Shown here: positions 15,556 through 24,654 of the stretch, in pieces
How positions within the stretch are numbered: the stretch's first letter is position 1
Layout of the letters: each line of letters begins with the position of its first letter
NCBI GenBank assembly: GCA_903908605.1
Contig: CAIVSQ010000204.1
Coordinates: 1-33,391 of the forward strand
Direction of reading: 5' to 3'
Length of the DNA: 33,391 bases
From: an uncultured Anaerolineae bacterium
GTDB lineage: Bacteria; Chloroflexota; Anaerolineae; Anaerolineales; Villigracilaceae
Made by a program: the position numbers and the translations under genes
The notes under the pieces: generated by a model
Databases searched by the model: none
Told to the model about the DNA's origin: nothing
Seen by the model: only the letters and a program-made list of their open reading frames with translations

Positions 15556-16908
15556 ATGACATACATCCCGCACTCTCCCAAGGAGCGGGACGCGATGCTG
15601 GAGACGATCGGCGTAAAAAGCCTCGACGGGCTCTTTGACTCCATCCCTGCCAAGTACCGCTTCCCCAAGCTCGACCTGCCCCAGGCGCTGACCGAAATGG
15701 AAGCTGCCTCGCTGTTGGATGCCATGGCCTCCAGCAACGAAACCGCTCGCCAATTGGTTTCCTTCCTGGGCGCTGGCATGTACAACCACTACATCCCCTC
15801 GGTGGTCGATCATGTCCTGCGCCGCGGTGAGTTCTACACCGCCTACACCCCTTACCAGCCCGAAATCTCGCAAGGCACCCTGCAAGCCATCTTTGAATAC
15901 CAATCACTGATGACCGCCCTGACCGGCATGGAACTCTCCAATGCCTCCCACTATGATGGCGCCACCGCCACAGCCGAATCGGTCAACATGGCCTTCGCCA
16001 ATTTCCGTGGCAAACGCCGCAAAGTGGTGCTCTCGCCAGCCGTTCACCCGCAGTACCGTGAAACCGTACGCACCTACACGCAGGGTATGGAAATCAACGT
16101 CGCCGGTGATGACGCCAGCGCCGACCTGCAAGCCTCTCCCGATGCCCTGCTGCCCCTGGTTGACCAGGATACCTGCCTGGCCATCGTCCAGTACCCCGAT
16201 TTCTTCGGGCGCGTCTTTGATTACACCAAGTTCATCCAGGCCGCCCATGCCCAGGGTGCGCTGGTCTGTGTCGTGGCTAACCCCACCGCCCTGGCCATGC
16301 TCAAGACCCCCGGCGAAATGGGTGCCGATATCGTCGTTGGCGAAGGCCAGCCGCTCGGCCTGCCGCTCTGGTTTGGCGGCCCATCACTGGGCTTCTTCAC
16401 CACCCTCAAGAAATACGTCCACAAGATGGCCGGCCGCCTGGTCGGCGAAACCGTCGATTCTCGTGGCGAAAAGTCCTACGTGCTGACCCTCACCGCCCGT
16501 GAGCAGCATATCAAGCGTGAGAAGGCCACCTCCAACATCTGCTCCAACCAGGGCCTCATGGCGCTTGGCTCCGCTGTCTATCTCTCGGTGGTTGGCAAGA
16601 CCGGCCTGCAGCAAGTGGCCAACCTGTGCTACCAAAAAGCCCACTACGCCGCCGCCGAACTGAGCAAAATCCCCGGCATGGGCCTGTGCTTTGCCCAACC
16701 GTTCTTCCATGAATTCGCCCTGTGTGTGGGTCGCCCGGTCGAAGAAGTCAACGCCCACCTGCTCGAACACGGCATCCTGGGTGGTTACGATCTCGGCAAC
16801 GATTACCCCACCCTCAAGGACCACATGCTCATCGCCGTCACCGAGATGAACACCAAGGAAGAAATCGACATGCTGGTGGAAGTCCTATCGGAGGTGGCCC
16901 ATGCGTGA
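15556..16908 (+). CDS. gcvPA: Glycine dehydrogenase (decarboxylating) subunit 1
   Basis: This is the N-terminal half of the P protein in its split form, 450 residues as usual. It begins MTYIPHSPKERDAMLE, with the family's TYIPH opening. It also has the conserved GAGMYNHYIPSVVDH, a YQPEISQGTLQ segment, DGATATAESVNMA and a glycine-rich GGPSLGFFTT. It is a fold-type I PLP-family subunit without the PLP lysine; that residue is in subunit 2, with which it forms the active alpha-beta enzyme that decarboxylates glycine and loads GcvH. Its last eight bases overlap gcvPB (ATGCGTGA), which implies translational coupling and equal amounts of the two subunits. Confidence 0.97.
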   Translation: MTYIPHSPKERDAMLETIGVKSLDGLFDSIPAKYRFPKLDLPQALTEMEAASLLDAMASSNETARQLVSFLGAGMYNHYIPSVVDHVLRRGEFYTAYTPYQPEISQGTLQAIFEYQSLMTALTGMELSNASHYDGATATAESVNMAFANFRGKRRKVVLSPAVHPQYRETVRTYTQGMEINVAGDDASADLQASPDALLPLVDQDTCLAIVQYPDFFGRVFDYTKFIQAAHAQGALVCVVANPTALAMLKTPGEMGADIVVGEGQPLGLPLWFGGPSLGFFTTLKKYVHKMAGRLVGETVDSRGEKSYVLTLTAREQHIKREKATSNICSNQGLMALGSAVYLSVVGKTGLQQVANLCYQKAHYAAAELSKIPGMGLCFAQPFFHEFALCVGRPVEEVNAHLLEHGILGGYDLGNDYPTLKDHMLIAVTEMNTKEEIDMLVEVLSEVAHA

Positions 16909-18370
16909 GCCAACCATTTTTGAACTGTCCTCACCCGGCCGTACCGGCGTAACCTTCCCCACCTCGGACGTGCCAGCCTACGCCCTGCCAGATGCCTCCC
17001 TGCTGCGCGCTGAACTGCCGCTGCCCGAACTGGCCGAAGTAGACGTGGTGCGCCACTACATGCACCTCTCACGCTACAACTACAGCGTCGATGAAGGTTT
17101 CTACCCGCTCGGCTCCTGCACCATGAAATACAACCCCAAGATCAATGAAGATACCTGCCGCCTGCCTGGCTTCGTTTTCAGCCACCCGCTGCAGCCCATT
17201 GAGACCGTCCAGGGCAACCTGGCCTTGCTGTTCGAGATGCAGGAATGGCTCAAGGAAATCAGCGGTTTCAATGAAGTCACCCTGCAGCCGGCAGCCGGCG
17301 CCCACGGTGAATTCTGCGGCGTGCTGATGATGCGCGCCTACCATAAGGCCCGCGGCGACGCCAAACGCATAAAAATGCTCATCCCCGATGCCGCCCACGG
17401 CACCAACCCCGCCTCGGCCGGCATGCTCGGCATGGAAGTCGTCACCATCCCCTCCGACGCCCATGGCAACGTGGACCTGGTAGCCCTCAAAGCCGCCTGT
17501 GACGACACCGTCGTCGGCATGATGCTCACCAACCCCAACACCCTCGGTCTCTTCGATCAAAACATCGTCGAAGTCGTCCGCTTGGTGCGTGACTGCGGCG
17601 GCCTGATGTACGGCGATGGCGCCAACCTCAACGCCCTGCTTGGCATCGTGCGCCCCGGCGACCTGGGCTTCGATGTGATGCACTTCAACCTGCACAAGAC
17701 CTTTGCCGTTCCACATGGCGGCGGCGGCCCAGGCTCCGGCCCGGTCGGCGTCAGCGAACGCCTGGCGGAATTCCTGCCCTCGCCCCTGATCGGCATCGTC
17801 GAAGAAGCCGAAGAAGACACCCCGCCTCTCTATGGCTACATCACCCCCAAACAGACCATCGGCCGCATGAAAGCCTTCCACGGGCACTTTGGCGCGATCG
17901 TGCGTTCTTACACCTACATCGCCATGCATGGTCCCCAGGGTCTCAAGGATGTCTCCCAGTACGCCGTGCTCAACGCCAATTACCTGATGGCGCGCCTCAA
18001 GACCTACTACAAAGTACCCTTCGACCGCATCTGCATGCACGAGTTTGTCATGGAAGGCCGTTTTGAAGGCACCGACATCCGCGCCCTGGATATCTCCAAG
18101 CGTCTGATGGACTACAAGTTCCACCCGCCCACAAACTACTTCCCGCTCATCGTGCACGAAGCCCTCATGATCGAGCCGACCGAGACCGAAAACAAGCAGA
18201 CCCTCGATGCCTTCGTGGATGCCCTCGTCTCCATCGCCAACGAAGCCCACACCAATCCAGACATCATCAAGACCGCCCCACACGACACCCCCTTCGGTCG
18301 CATGGACGAGGTCAAAGCCGCCCGCGAGCTGGTCTTGTGCTGCTGGCTTCCTGAGAATTTGGAAGACTAA
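16901..18370 (+). CDS. gcvPB: Glycine dehydrogenase (decarboxylating) subunit 2
   Basis: The 489-residue second half of the split P protein carries the PLP site: Lys266 in HFNLHKTFAVPHGGGGPGSG. Other marks are GSCTMKYNPKINE near residue 72, the substrate-side AAGAHGEF, and DAAHGTNPASAGMLG. It decarboxylates glycine together with GcvPA. The start codon lies inside the end of gcvPA. The operon ends at a strong terminator 19 bases after the stop. Confidence 0.97.
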   Translation: MREPTIFELSSPGRTGVTFPTSDVPAYALPDASLLRAELPLPELAEVDVVRHYMHLSRYNYSVDEGFYPLGSCTMKYNPKINEDTCRLPGFVFSHPLQPIETVQGNLALLFEMQEWLKEISGFNEVTLQPAAGAHGEFCGVLMMRAYHKARGDAKRIKMLIPDAAHGTNPASAGMLGMEVVTIPSDAHGNVDLVALKAACDDTVVGMMLTNPNTLGLFDQNIVEVVRLVRDCGGLMYGDGANLNALLGIVRPGDLGFDVMHFNLHKTFAVPHGGGGPGSGPVGVSERLAEFLPSPLIGIVEEAEEDTPPLYGYITPKQTIGRMKAFHGHFGAIVRSYTYIAMHGPQGLKDVSQYAVLNANYLMARLKTYYKVPFDRICMHEFVMEGRFEGTDIRALDISKRLMDYKFHPPTNYFPLIVHEALMIEPTETENKQTLDAFVDALVSIANEAHTNPDIIKTAPHDTPFGRMDEVKAARELVLCCWLPENLED

Positions 18371-18389
18371 TTCCAACCAACCCAACCCT

Positions 18390-18425
18390 AAAAGACTCCA
18401 TCCAAATCAGCGGATGGAGTCTTTT
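18390..18425 (+). terminator. Terminator of the gcv operon
   Basis: AAAAGACTCCATCC / GGATGGAGTCTTTT is a perfect 14-bp stem with an 8-base loop. The A and T ends would also allow action on the other strand. Confidence 0.93.
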
Positions 18426-18583
18426 CATGAAAAAACATCCGCCGCAATTCACTCATCATCTTCTGTTTCACGAGGCCTGGCATTACATTGCTATTCCCCC
18501 AGCGATCTATCAATGCCCCACAAAGATAATTCCTGAACAACTGCTGATAATCAGATTGCCCGGAGTGATTATTCGGCACATTC

Positions 18584-18592
18584 TGGTATACT
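18584..18592 (+). promoter_or_regulatory. Extended -10 promoter of the DUF1786 operon
   Basis: TGG-TATACT is an extended -10 element without a good -35, 43 bases before the ATG at 18636. The rest of the 18426-18635 gap shows no gene. Confidence 0.5.
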
Positions 18593-18635
18593 TTTAATCG
18601 CAGATCCACATCTTTCCTCAATAGCCCCTATTTCC

Positions 18636-19796
18636 ATGAAAATACTCACCGTCGACATTGGCACAGGCACCCAGGATATCTTCCTGTACGATTCCTCATT
18701 GGACGTAGAAAACGGCTTCAAGCTGGTCTTGCCCTCTCCCACCATGATCATCCGCAAGCAAATCCAGGCCGCCACTGCCCGGCGCCAACCCATCCTGTTG
18801 ACCGGTGGCATCATGGGCGGTGGTCCATGCGCCTGGGCCGCCGAAGATCACGTGCGCGCAGGCCTGCCGGTCTATGCCACGCCCTCCGCTGCCCGCACCT
18901 TTAACGACGAGCTCGAAAAAGTCGAACGTATGGGCATCCACATCATCCCGGAAGAAGAAGCCCACAACCTGCCCCCCACCGTGCAGCGCCTGGAATTACG
19001 CGATTTCAACTTTCCCCTGCTGGCTGAAACCTTCGCCCGCTTCCAGGTCTCGCTGGCTGATCTGGCGGCTGTCTGCGTGGCCGTCTTCGACCACGGCGAC
19101 GCCCCGCCCGGCGTCTCGGACCGCCAGTTCCGTTTTGATTACCTGGACGACCGCATTCGCGCCAAAAACTCGCTATCCGCCTTCGCCTATCACGCCGCAG
19201 ACATCCCCGCCAGCCTTACCCGCCTGCGTTCTGTCGCCCAGGATGCCAGCGCCCTGCCCTGCCCACTACTGGTGATGGATACCGCCCCGGCCGCCATCCT
19301 TGGCGCTGGCTTTGACCCAACCTGCGCGGCACGCGAACGACGATTGGTGCTCAATATCGGCAACTTTCACACCATCGCCATCCGGCTCGGCCCGGGTGGG
19401 ATAGAAGGTATTTTCGAACACCATACCGGTGAAATCGACCGCCCACGCCTCGAAACCTTCCTGCGCGCCCTGGCCGATGGCAGCCTGAAACATGCCGATA
19501 TCTTCAATGACATGGGCCACGGTGCCCTGGTCTATCACGCCAGCCCGCTGCCCCTCTCCAACCCGGGCTGGGACCTGGTGGTCACTGGTCCGCGCCGCTC
19601 CCTCTTCAGCGGAACCCCCTCACCCGATCTCAAGCCATACTTCGCCACCCCATTCGGCGACATGATGCTGGCCGGCAACTTCGGCCTGCTGGCCGCCGCC
19701 GCCGACCTGCTGCCAGCCGACCTTTCCGAACCGCTGCGCCACGCACTCTCCAGCTCAACCCGCCGCGCACGCGCCCCCTGGGACATGGAGGAATAA
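18636..19796 (+). CDS. DUF1786 family protein (ASKHA-like fold)
   Basis: The 386-residue protein opens with KILTVDIGTGTQDIFLYD and ENGFKLVLPSPT, which are marks of DUF1786. Members are often labelled as related to pyruvate formate-lyase activating enzyme, but the sequence holds no radical-SAM CxxxCxxC motif. The VDIGTGTQD segment looks like the first phosphate-binding loop of the acetate-kinase/Hsc70/actin superfamily, and RLVLNIGNFHTIAIRL (about 245-260) like the second. An ATP-dependent role is therefore plausible but unproven. LTGGIMGGGPCAWA near 55 and the invariant-looking VFDHGDAP are probable active-site parts. No good ribosome binding site precedes the ATG. The next gene starts 4 bases after the stop, so they form an operon. 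Confidence 0.8.
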   Translation: MKILTVDIGTGTQDIFLYDSSLDVENGFKLVLPSPTMIIRKQIQAATARRQPILLTGGIMGGGPCAWAAEDHVRAGLPVYATPSAARTFNDELEKVERMGIHIIPEEEAHNLPPTVQRLELRDFNFPLLAETFARFQVSLADLAAVCVAVFDHGDAPPGVSDRQFRFDYLDDRIRAKNSLSAFAYHAADIPASLTRLRSVAQDASALPCPLLVMDTAPAAILGAGFDPTCAARERRLVLNIGNFHTIAIRLGPGGIEGIFEHHTGEIDRPRLETFLRALADGSLKHADIFNDMGHGALVYHASPLPLSNPGWDLVVTGPRRSLFSGTPSPDLKPYFATPFGDMMLAGNFGLLAAAADLLPADLSEPLRHALSSSTRRARAPWDMEE

Positions 19797-19800
19797 TCCC

Positions 19801-20889
19801 ATGACAAAATCAATCCAATTTGGCGTCACCCCCCAATTCATGGCCCGTGAAGGCCTGACAGAAACCATCCAACCCTGGGAGGATGGCATCCGCGCCCCCA
19901 CCGGGCCTGGGAATTTTGAGTGGTGGTATTTCGACGCCCACTTCGACGACCCCGCCAACCATGAGCGTCTGCGTGGCGCTACTGCGGTTATCGTCTTTGC
20001 CACAAAACCCCTGCTCGAACGCGGCGGCCCGCTCAAACCCACCCTGTTGATGACCATTACCCTTCCGGATGGCCGTAAAATAAGCCATTTTCCCGTTTTT
20101 CAGGCCAGCCAATTCTCAGCATCCAAAGAGGGTTGTGACGTAAAGCTGGGCTCCAACTGGACGCGTGGCGACCTGCAGCGCTACGAACTGCACGCCACTC
20201 ACCAGGGAATCACCGCAGACCTGCTCTTCACCGGCCTTGTGCCCGCCTGGCGTCCTGGAGCCGGCAAAGCCTACTTTGGCGATCTCGATCACTCTTTTGG
20301 CTGGCTGCCCTCCATCCCTTACGGTAGCGTGGAAGGCACCATCACCATCGATGGCCAGACCTACAACGTACGTGGCACCGGATACCATGACCACAACTGG
20401 GGCAATGTCGGTCTCAACGAAGTCATGGATCACTGGTACTGGGGCCGTGCCCACCTGGGCGAATACACGCTCATCTTCGTCCAGCAGATCGGCGCCGCCT
20501 CCTATGGCGGCACCGCCATGCCCGTCTTTATGCTGGCCCGTGGTTCTGAGATCCTGCTTGGCGATGGACAGCCACTGACCCTGCGCACCGCCGATTTTAT
20601 CGCCCACCCCGGCGGCCGCGCCTACCCGCGTGAAGTCGATTTCACCTGGCAAGACGGCTCGCAAACCATCAGCCTGGTCTTGCGCCAACCCAAGTTAATC
20701 GAAGCCGTCAGCCTGCTGGCCTCCTTCCCGGCCTGGCAGCGCATCCTCTTCCGTCTGTTCGCCAACCCCTATTACTTCCGCTTCAACGCCGATTTGCACT
20801 TATCCATCCACCTGGACCATTTACAAGCCGAAGAACACGGCCAGGCACTCTACGAAATCATGATCATGCAAGGCAAAAAGCACCCCTGA
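19801..20889 (+). CDS. AttH/CrtC-like lipocalin-family protein
   Basis: The 362-residue product has the twin marks of the AttH/CrtC (carotenoid 1,2-hydratase-like) family: FEWWYFDAHFDD at about residue 39 and GTGYHDHNWGNV near 197, followed by HWYWGRAHLGEY. These proteins build two lipocalin-like barrels; studied members hydrate carotenoids or act on other hydrophobic terpenoids. Here the substrate is unknown. No carotenoid genes are nearby, so a direct CrtC role should not be assumed. GGAGG lies 10 bases before the ATG, overlapping the end of the DUF1786 gene. There is no signal peptide. It is followed after 8 bases by the YjbQ gene. Confidence 0.82.
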   Translation: MTKSIQFGVTPQFMAREGLTETIQPWEDGIRAPTGPGNFEWWYFDAHFDDPANHERLRGATAVIVFATKPLLERGGPLKPTLLMTITLPDGRKISHFPVFQASQFSASKEGCDVKLGSNWTRGDLQRYELHATHQGITADLLFTGLVPAWRPGAGKAYFGDLDHSFGWLPSIPYGSVEGTITIDGQTYNVRGTGYHDHNWGNVGLNEVMDHWYWGRAHLGEYTLIFVQQIGAASYGGTAMPVFMLARGSEILLGDGQPLTLRTADFIAHPGGRAYPREVDFTWQDGSQTISLVLRQPKLIEAVSLLASFPAWQRILFRLFANPYYFRFNADLHLSIHLDHLQAEEHGQALYEIMIMQGKKHP

Positions 20890-20897
20890 CCCATACG

Positions 20898-21335
20898 ATG
20901 AAATGGCATATCTCTACCCTCCATATTTCCACCCGCTCAAAAGGGTTGGTTGCCTTCACCGGGCAGGTCAACCAGCAGCTGCGTGACTGGCAAGTGCGCC
21001 AGGGCATGTGCTTTCTATTCTGCCCGCACACCTCCGCATCGCTCACCATCAATGAAAACTATGACCCCAGCGCCCGCGCCGACCTGGAAACCTCGCTCGA
21101 AAGGCTCGTCCCCGAAAATGCCAGCTGGTACACTCACGACCTGGAAGGGCCAGATGATGCCACCTCGCACATCCGCACCATGCTGACCGGCAGCAGCCTG
21201 ACCATCCCGATCGATGAGGGCCAACTCACTCTCGGCACCTGGCAGGGAGTCTACCTCTTTGAGCACCGCTCCCACCCCCACGGCCGGGAGGTCTGGCTGC
21301 GCGTCCTCGATATGAGCCTCCCCACGCCCGGGTAG
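20898..21335 (+). CDS. YjbQ family (UPF0047) protein
   Basis: The 145-residue protein shows the YjbQ core: CPHTSASLTINENYDPSARA, DLETSLERLVP, GPDDATSHIRTMLTGSSL and LGTWQGVYLFEHR. The conserved Thr/Ser, Asp and His residues of this trimeric fold are present. Escherichia coli YjbQ has a weak thiamine-phosphate synthase activity when overproduced; the natural role is not settled. It lies 8 bases after the AttH-like gene and is the last gene of this operon. Its stop is 3 bases from the stop of the converging GyrI-like gene, and no terminator fits between them. Confidence 0.93.
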   Translation: MKWHISTLHISTRSKGLVAFTGQVNQQLRDWQVRQGMCFLFCPHTSASLTINENYDPSARADLETSLERLVPENASWYTHDLEGPDDATSHIRTMLTGSSLTIPIDEGQLTLGTWQGVYLFEHRSHPHGREVWLRVLDMSLPTPG

Positions 21336-21338
21336 ACC

Positions 21339-21800
21339 CTATTCACGCACCGGCAGATACAGATCCAGCGTAAATTCCACCCCATCCGACCCATCCTTGG
21401 GGTCAATATGCTCCTCCAGCCACTGATGCGCACCGTGACTGTATGCACTCGCATCCAACCAGCTCACCAGCTTCTGCCATGCCGCCGGGATATCCTCCCA
21501 CGGCCTGACCACCGGGCAGCGCAGCACAGCATACAGCCCACCGGCAAAATCCACCAGCTTGGCTTCCCCCTCCGGTTGCACATCCTCATCGACAGCCATC
21601 CAAACTTCGTAGCCGTAATTCGGGCTCCCCACGCTTGGATTCGGGTTGTTGAACCCAAACACCCGCCCATGCAAGCCATATTTTCCCGCCCAATTATGCA
21701 GTTTTTCCAACGCCTGTCCTTCCGGCGATTCACCAAAACCGCTGAAGCTGATCATACGCATGGCATCCAACTTGCTCACTGTAACCTGTAGTTCGCTCAT
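21339..21800 (-). CDS. GyrI-like / AraC effector-binding domain protein
   Basis: The start is the ATG at 21800 because GAGGAG sits 7 bases upstream; an earlier ATG at 21821 has no such site. The 153-residue protein is a stand-alone GyrI-like small-molecule binding domain (SHS2 repeat). It has the paired pattern MRMISFSGFGESPE ... GYEVWMAV ... AVLRCPVVRPWEDIPAAWQKLVSWL, and ends in the typical strand VEFTLDLYLPV. Such domains bind hydrophobic or cationic ligands and are fused to AraC/MerR-type regulators; alone they may sequester a ligand. It is divergent from the WYL regulator, with a small palindrome in the shared gap. Confidence 0.85.
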   Translation of the reverse strand: MSELQVTVSKLDAMRMISFSGFGESPEGQALEKLHNWAGKYGLHGRVFGFNNPNPSVGSPNYGYEVWMAVDEDVQPEGEAKLVDFAGGLYAVLRCPVVRPWEDIPAAWQKLVSWLDASAYSHGAHQWLEEHIDPKDGSDGVEFTLDLYLPVRE

Positions 21801-21855
21801 TTTTTTCTCCTCGATCACCATTTTTTGACTACGTATCCATTTTATCGCCCATACA

Positions 21856-21870
21856 TGACACCTTATGTCA
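21856..21870. promoter_or_regulatory. Palindrome in the divergent GyrI-like/WYL control region
   Basis: TGACA-CCTTA-TGTCA is a perfect 5+5 palindrome with a 5-base centre, in an otherwise AT-rich gap. It may be an operator for the WYL regulator. This is based on position alone. Confidence 0.35.
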
Positions 21871-21922
21871 GGTATTTCGAGTAAAATTTAATGAATCCCA
21901 ACCGACAGCATAAATAAGGGCA

Positions 21923-21951
21923 TTATCAAACCCATTAAAATGTGCTATTGT
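21923..21951 (+). promoter_or_regulatory. Promoter of the WYL regulator-ABC operon
   Basis: TTATCA (21923-21928), 17-base spacer, TATTGT (21946-21951). Transcription would begin near 21958, after the ATG at 21940, which supports the TTG at 21976 as start. Confidence 0.5.
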
Positions 21952-21975
21952 GTAAGAGGAAATCCCGGAGGTTCA

Positions 21976-22950
21976 TTGCGCGCTGACCGTTTACTCGCCA
22001 TGCTCTTGTTGCTCCAGTCCCGCGGCCGGATGACCGCCCGCGACCTGGCCCAAGAGTTGGAAGTGACCGAACGAACCATCTACCGTGACCTGACCGCCCT
22101 CAGCGCGGCAGGCGTGCCAGTCTATGCCGGGCGCGGACCGGGGGGCGGCATCTCCCTGCTGGAAGGCTACCGCACCAACCTGACCGGCCTGACCCCCGGC
22201 GAACTGCGCGCCCTCTTCCTGCTCAGCGCAGCCGCCCCGTTCGATCAGCTTGGACTGGGCACTGACCTGCGTACCGCCCTGCTGAAGCTCACGGTTGCCC
22301 GCCGGCCCACAGCGGAACCCCTGCCCCAGCGCCGCATCCACCTGGACCCCACCGGTGGGCAGCCTGGCAGCCTGCCCACCCCTCAATTGGCCCTGTTGCA
22401 ATCCGTGCTCTGGCAAAACCAGCCGCTCGAGATCACCTACCAGGCCGAATTTGGCACACATGTGGAAATGTGTATCGAACCCTACGGGCTGGTGGCACGC
22501 GCCAACCACTGGCACTTGGTGGGTGCCCGCAGCGGGCGGGTGGACGCCTGGCAAGTTTCGCATTTCCTCTCCGTACGCGCCTGCCCCGGCAGCTTCCAAC
22601 CACCTGCCAATTTTGACCTGGCTGCTTTTTGGCAAGACTGGCTGGAGCGGCAGCAGCGCGAACGACCCGCCTACCGCGTACAAGCCCGTGTAACCCCGGC
22701 CCTGGCGCAACTGCTCTCCAAAAACCAGCCCGAGACTCTGCCAGGCGCGCCTGCCAACCAGCCCGATGGCTGGATCAGGCTCGAACTGCACTTCGAAAAC
22801 CTGGAGACCGCCCGCGCCCGCATCCTGGCCTATGGGGGCGCCATCGAAGTCCTCAGCCCCCAGGCCCTGCGCCTCAGCCTGGCGGATTACGCCACCCAGG
22901 TGACCGCACGCTACACCAACCTCCTGCCCGCCCACAAGGAACCTGCATGA
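21976..22950 (+). CDS. WYL-domain transcriptional regulator (YafY/DeoR type)
   Basis: The start is a TTG at 21976 with GGAGG four bases upstream. The in-frame ATG at 21940 lacks a ribosome binding site and would lie upstream of the likely transcript start. The 324-residue protein has an HTH_11-type winged helix at 4-57 (RADRLLAMLLLLQSRGRM, TARDLAQELEVTERTIYRDL, YAGRGPGGGISL). A WYL domain follows at about 135-215, with LEITYQAEF, IEPYGLV and HWHLVGAR in place of the usual WYL triplet. A C-terminal WCX-like extension follows. WYL proteins sense nucleic acids or nucleotides in some cases. Its stop overlaps the start of the ABC ATPase gene (ATGA), so it probably controls that transporter. Confidence 0.9.
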   Translation: MRADRLLAMLLLLQSRGRMTARDLAQELEVTERTIYRDLTALSAAGVPVYAGRGPGGGISLLEGYRTNLTGLTPGELRALFLLSAAAPFDQLGLGTDLRTALLKLTVARRPTAEPLPQRRIHLDPTGGQPGSLPTPQLALLQSVLWQNQPLEITYQAEFGTHVEMCIEPYGLVARANHWHLVGARSGRVDAWQVSHFLSVRACPGSFQPPANFDLAAFWQDWLERQQRERPAYRVQARVTPALAQLLSKNQPETLPGAPANQPDGWIRLELHFENLETARARILAYGGAIEVLSPQALRLSLADYATQVTARYTNLLPAHKEPA

Positions 22951-23885
22951 CCGCTCCTGCCATCCGAACCACCAATCTCTCACACAATTTTGGCTCCCTG
23001 CGCGCCCTCGATGACATCTCATTCGAGGTTCAGCGTGGCACCATCTTTGGCTTCCTGGGCCCTAATGGCGCCGGCAAGACCACCACCATTCACCTGCTGC
23101 TCGGCCTGCTGCAACCCCGCTCCGGCCAAATCGAAGTGCTCGGCTTCAACCCACTTACCCACGCCAGCCGCATAAGAGAGCAATGCGGAGCCCTGCTCGA
23201 ACACAATGGGCTGTACGAACGCTTGAGCGCCTACGAAAATCTGGATTATTACGCCCGCATCTGGCACCTGCCCACCCGCGCACGCCGCGCCCGCATCCAG
23301 GAGCTGCTCGAGAGCCTGCAGCTTTGGGATCGCCGAAAAGAAACCACCAGCACCTGGAGCCGTGGGATGAAGCAAAAACTGGCCCTGGCCCGCACCCTGC
23401 TGCACCGGCCCGCCCTTGTTTTCCTCGATGAACCCACCGCCGGGTTAGACCCGCTCGCCACTGTCTCGGTCCGTGAAGACCTGCAAAACCTGGCCAACAG
23501 CCAGGGTGTCACCATCTTCCTCACCACTCACAACCTGACCGAAGCCGAGAAAATCTGCCGCCAAATCGCCGTCATCCGCCGCGGACGCTTGCTGGCCACC
23601 GGCAGCCCAGACGAGGTGCGCCAGTCTGGCGGAAAAGCCAGCCTGGAAATTAGCGGTGACGGTTTTGATGAAACCATGTTAGCCGCCCTGCATACCCAGC
23701 CGGGCATCGAAAGCATCCAAGCCACCGGCACCAACCTGCGCATTATCTTCAACCGGCCCGTCTCATCTGCCCCACTGATCAATCTACTGGTCGGGTTGGG
23801 CGCGCAGATCGAAGAAGTACGCAAAGGCAAAAACGATTTTGAAGATGCTTTTCTATCCCTGCTGGAAGAGGAACCCACCGCATGA
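22947..23885 (+). CDS. ABC transporter ATP-binding protein
   Basis: The start is the ATG at 22947 in an ATGA overlap with the WYL gene, with AAGGA upstream. The 312-residue subunit has Walker [11 protein letters not shown] (38-47), signature WSRGMKQ (137-143), Walker B LVFLDE (157-162), the D-loop AGLDPLA and switch His in LTTHN. The signature deviates from LSGGQ as is usual in ABC-2 exporters of the drug/NatA type. The C-terminal ~80 residues form the small accessory domain typical of DrrA/NatA ATPases. It powers the permease encoded next, whose start overlaps this stop. The substrate is unknown. Confidence 0.93.
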   Translation: MTAPAIRTTNLSHNFGSLRALDDISFEVQRGTIFGFLGPNGAGKTTTIHLLLGLLQPRSGQIEVLGFNPLTHASRIREQCGALLEHNGLYERLSAYENLDYYARIWHLPTRARRARIQELLESLQLWDRRKETTSTWSRGMKQKLALARTLLHRPALVFLDEPTAGLDPLATVSVREDLQNLANSQGVTIFLTTHNLTEAEKICRQIAVIRRGRLLATGSPDEVRQSGGKASLEISGDGFDETMLAALHTQPGIESIQATGTNLRIIFNRPVSSAPLINLLVGLGAQIEEVRKGKNDFEDAFLSLLEEEPTA

Positions 23886-24616
23886 TCCAGGATCTCTTCA
23901 CCATCATCGACAAAGAACTAAAAGACATGTATTTCCAGCGCGGTCACCGGCTATCCAACTTCTTGCGCCTGCTCTTCATGATCGAGATCCTCTGTATATC
24001 CATGCTCATGCAGTATGGCCCGCGCACGCTCAGCTCACCCGCCACCTTGCTCCAGTGGGCCTGGTTCCCCTATGTTTTTATCTTTGGCGAAACAGCCGAT
24101 AGCTTCGCAGGCGAGCGTGAACGCCACACACTGGAGACCTTGCTAGCCAGCCGGCTCTCGGACCTGGTGATCCTGTTTGGCAAGCTGATCGCCATCGTCA
24201 TCTACGGTTGCTCCCTGGCAGGCATCATGCTGCTCAACAACCTGCTGATCGTAAACAACTCCTTTGGCCAGGGCCATTTCATCGGTTATGTACCGCGCCT
24301 GTTTGGTGAAGCAGTACTGATGATCCTGGGTGTTTCCATCTTTACCACCGCCCTGGGTATCCTGGTTTCACTGCGCGCCAAAAGCGTGCGAACCGCCAAC
24401 CAGACCATGAGCCTGCTGGTTTTTCTCCCGGTCATCCTGGGCATGGTCGTGCTCATGCTGCCGCGGCCCTCACTCGATCAGCTCGAATTTTTATTACCGC
24501 TCCTGAAAAATAAATCCATCCTTCCAGGCCTGTACATCCTGCTTTACTCTGTTGACCTGCTTCTTCTCGGGTTGTGCATTCAACGCTTCCGACGCCACAA
24601 GCTGGTCAGCGGCTGA
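23882..24616 (+). CDS. ABC-2 type permease
   Basis: The 244-residue protein has six hydrophobic segments, starting with [17 protein letters not shown], and the ABC-2 coupling signature [20 protein letters not shown] between helices 2 and 3. A six-helix single-domain permease would dimerise to form the pore. Its ATG lies within the end of the ATPase gene (ATGA at 23882-23885), so the two are made together. It resembles NatB/YhaP-like and multidrug ABC-2 exporters. Sequence alone does not give the substrate. Confidence 0.88.
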   Translation: MIQDLFTIIDKELKDMYFQRGHRLSNFLRLLFMIEILCISMLMQYGPRTLSSPATLLQWAWFPYVFIFGETADSFAGERERHTLETLLASRLSDLVILFGKLIAIVIYGCSLAGIMLLNNLLIVNNSFGQGHFIGYVPRLFGEAVLMILGVSIFTTALGILVSLRAKSVRTANQTMSLLVFLPVILGMVVLMLPRPSLDQLEFLLPLLKNKSILPGLYILLYSVDLLLLGLCIQRFRRHKLVSG

Positions 24617-24654
24617 AGCACACCCGGGGCATGTTCATAAAAAAGGAGAAACCT

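Noticed and set aside
17069-18385. 438-residue open frame on the minus strand opposite gcvPB
   Set aside because: It lies wholly antisense to a certain enzyme gene, lacks a ribosome binding site and reads as low-complexity His/Gly/Val/Ala, the usual shadow of GC-rich codon use. The same holds for 3370-4128, 21991-23022, 24658-25290 and 26695-27462.
18388-18621. 77-residue minus-strand frame after gcvPB
   Set aside because: It ends inside the gcv terminator stem and overlaps the promoter of the DUF1786 gene; no ribosome binding site or family likeness.
19801-20889. Carotenoid hydratase (CrtC) as a firm function
   Set aside because: The family motifs match AttH/CrtC-like proteins in general, and no carotenoid biosynthesis gene is in the window.
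22629-22946. N-terminal extension of the ABC ATPase frame
   Set aside because: It overlaps the WYL gene in another frame and reads as Arg/Pro/Ala-rich noise. The ATGA-coupled ATG at 22947 gives a standard ATPase.
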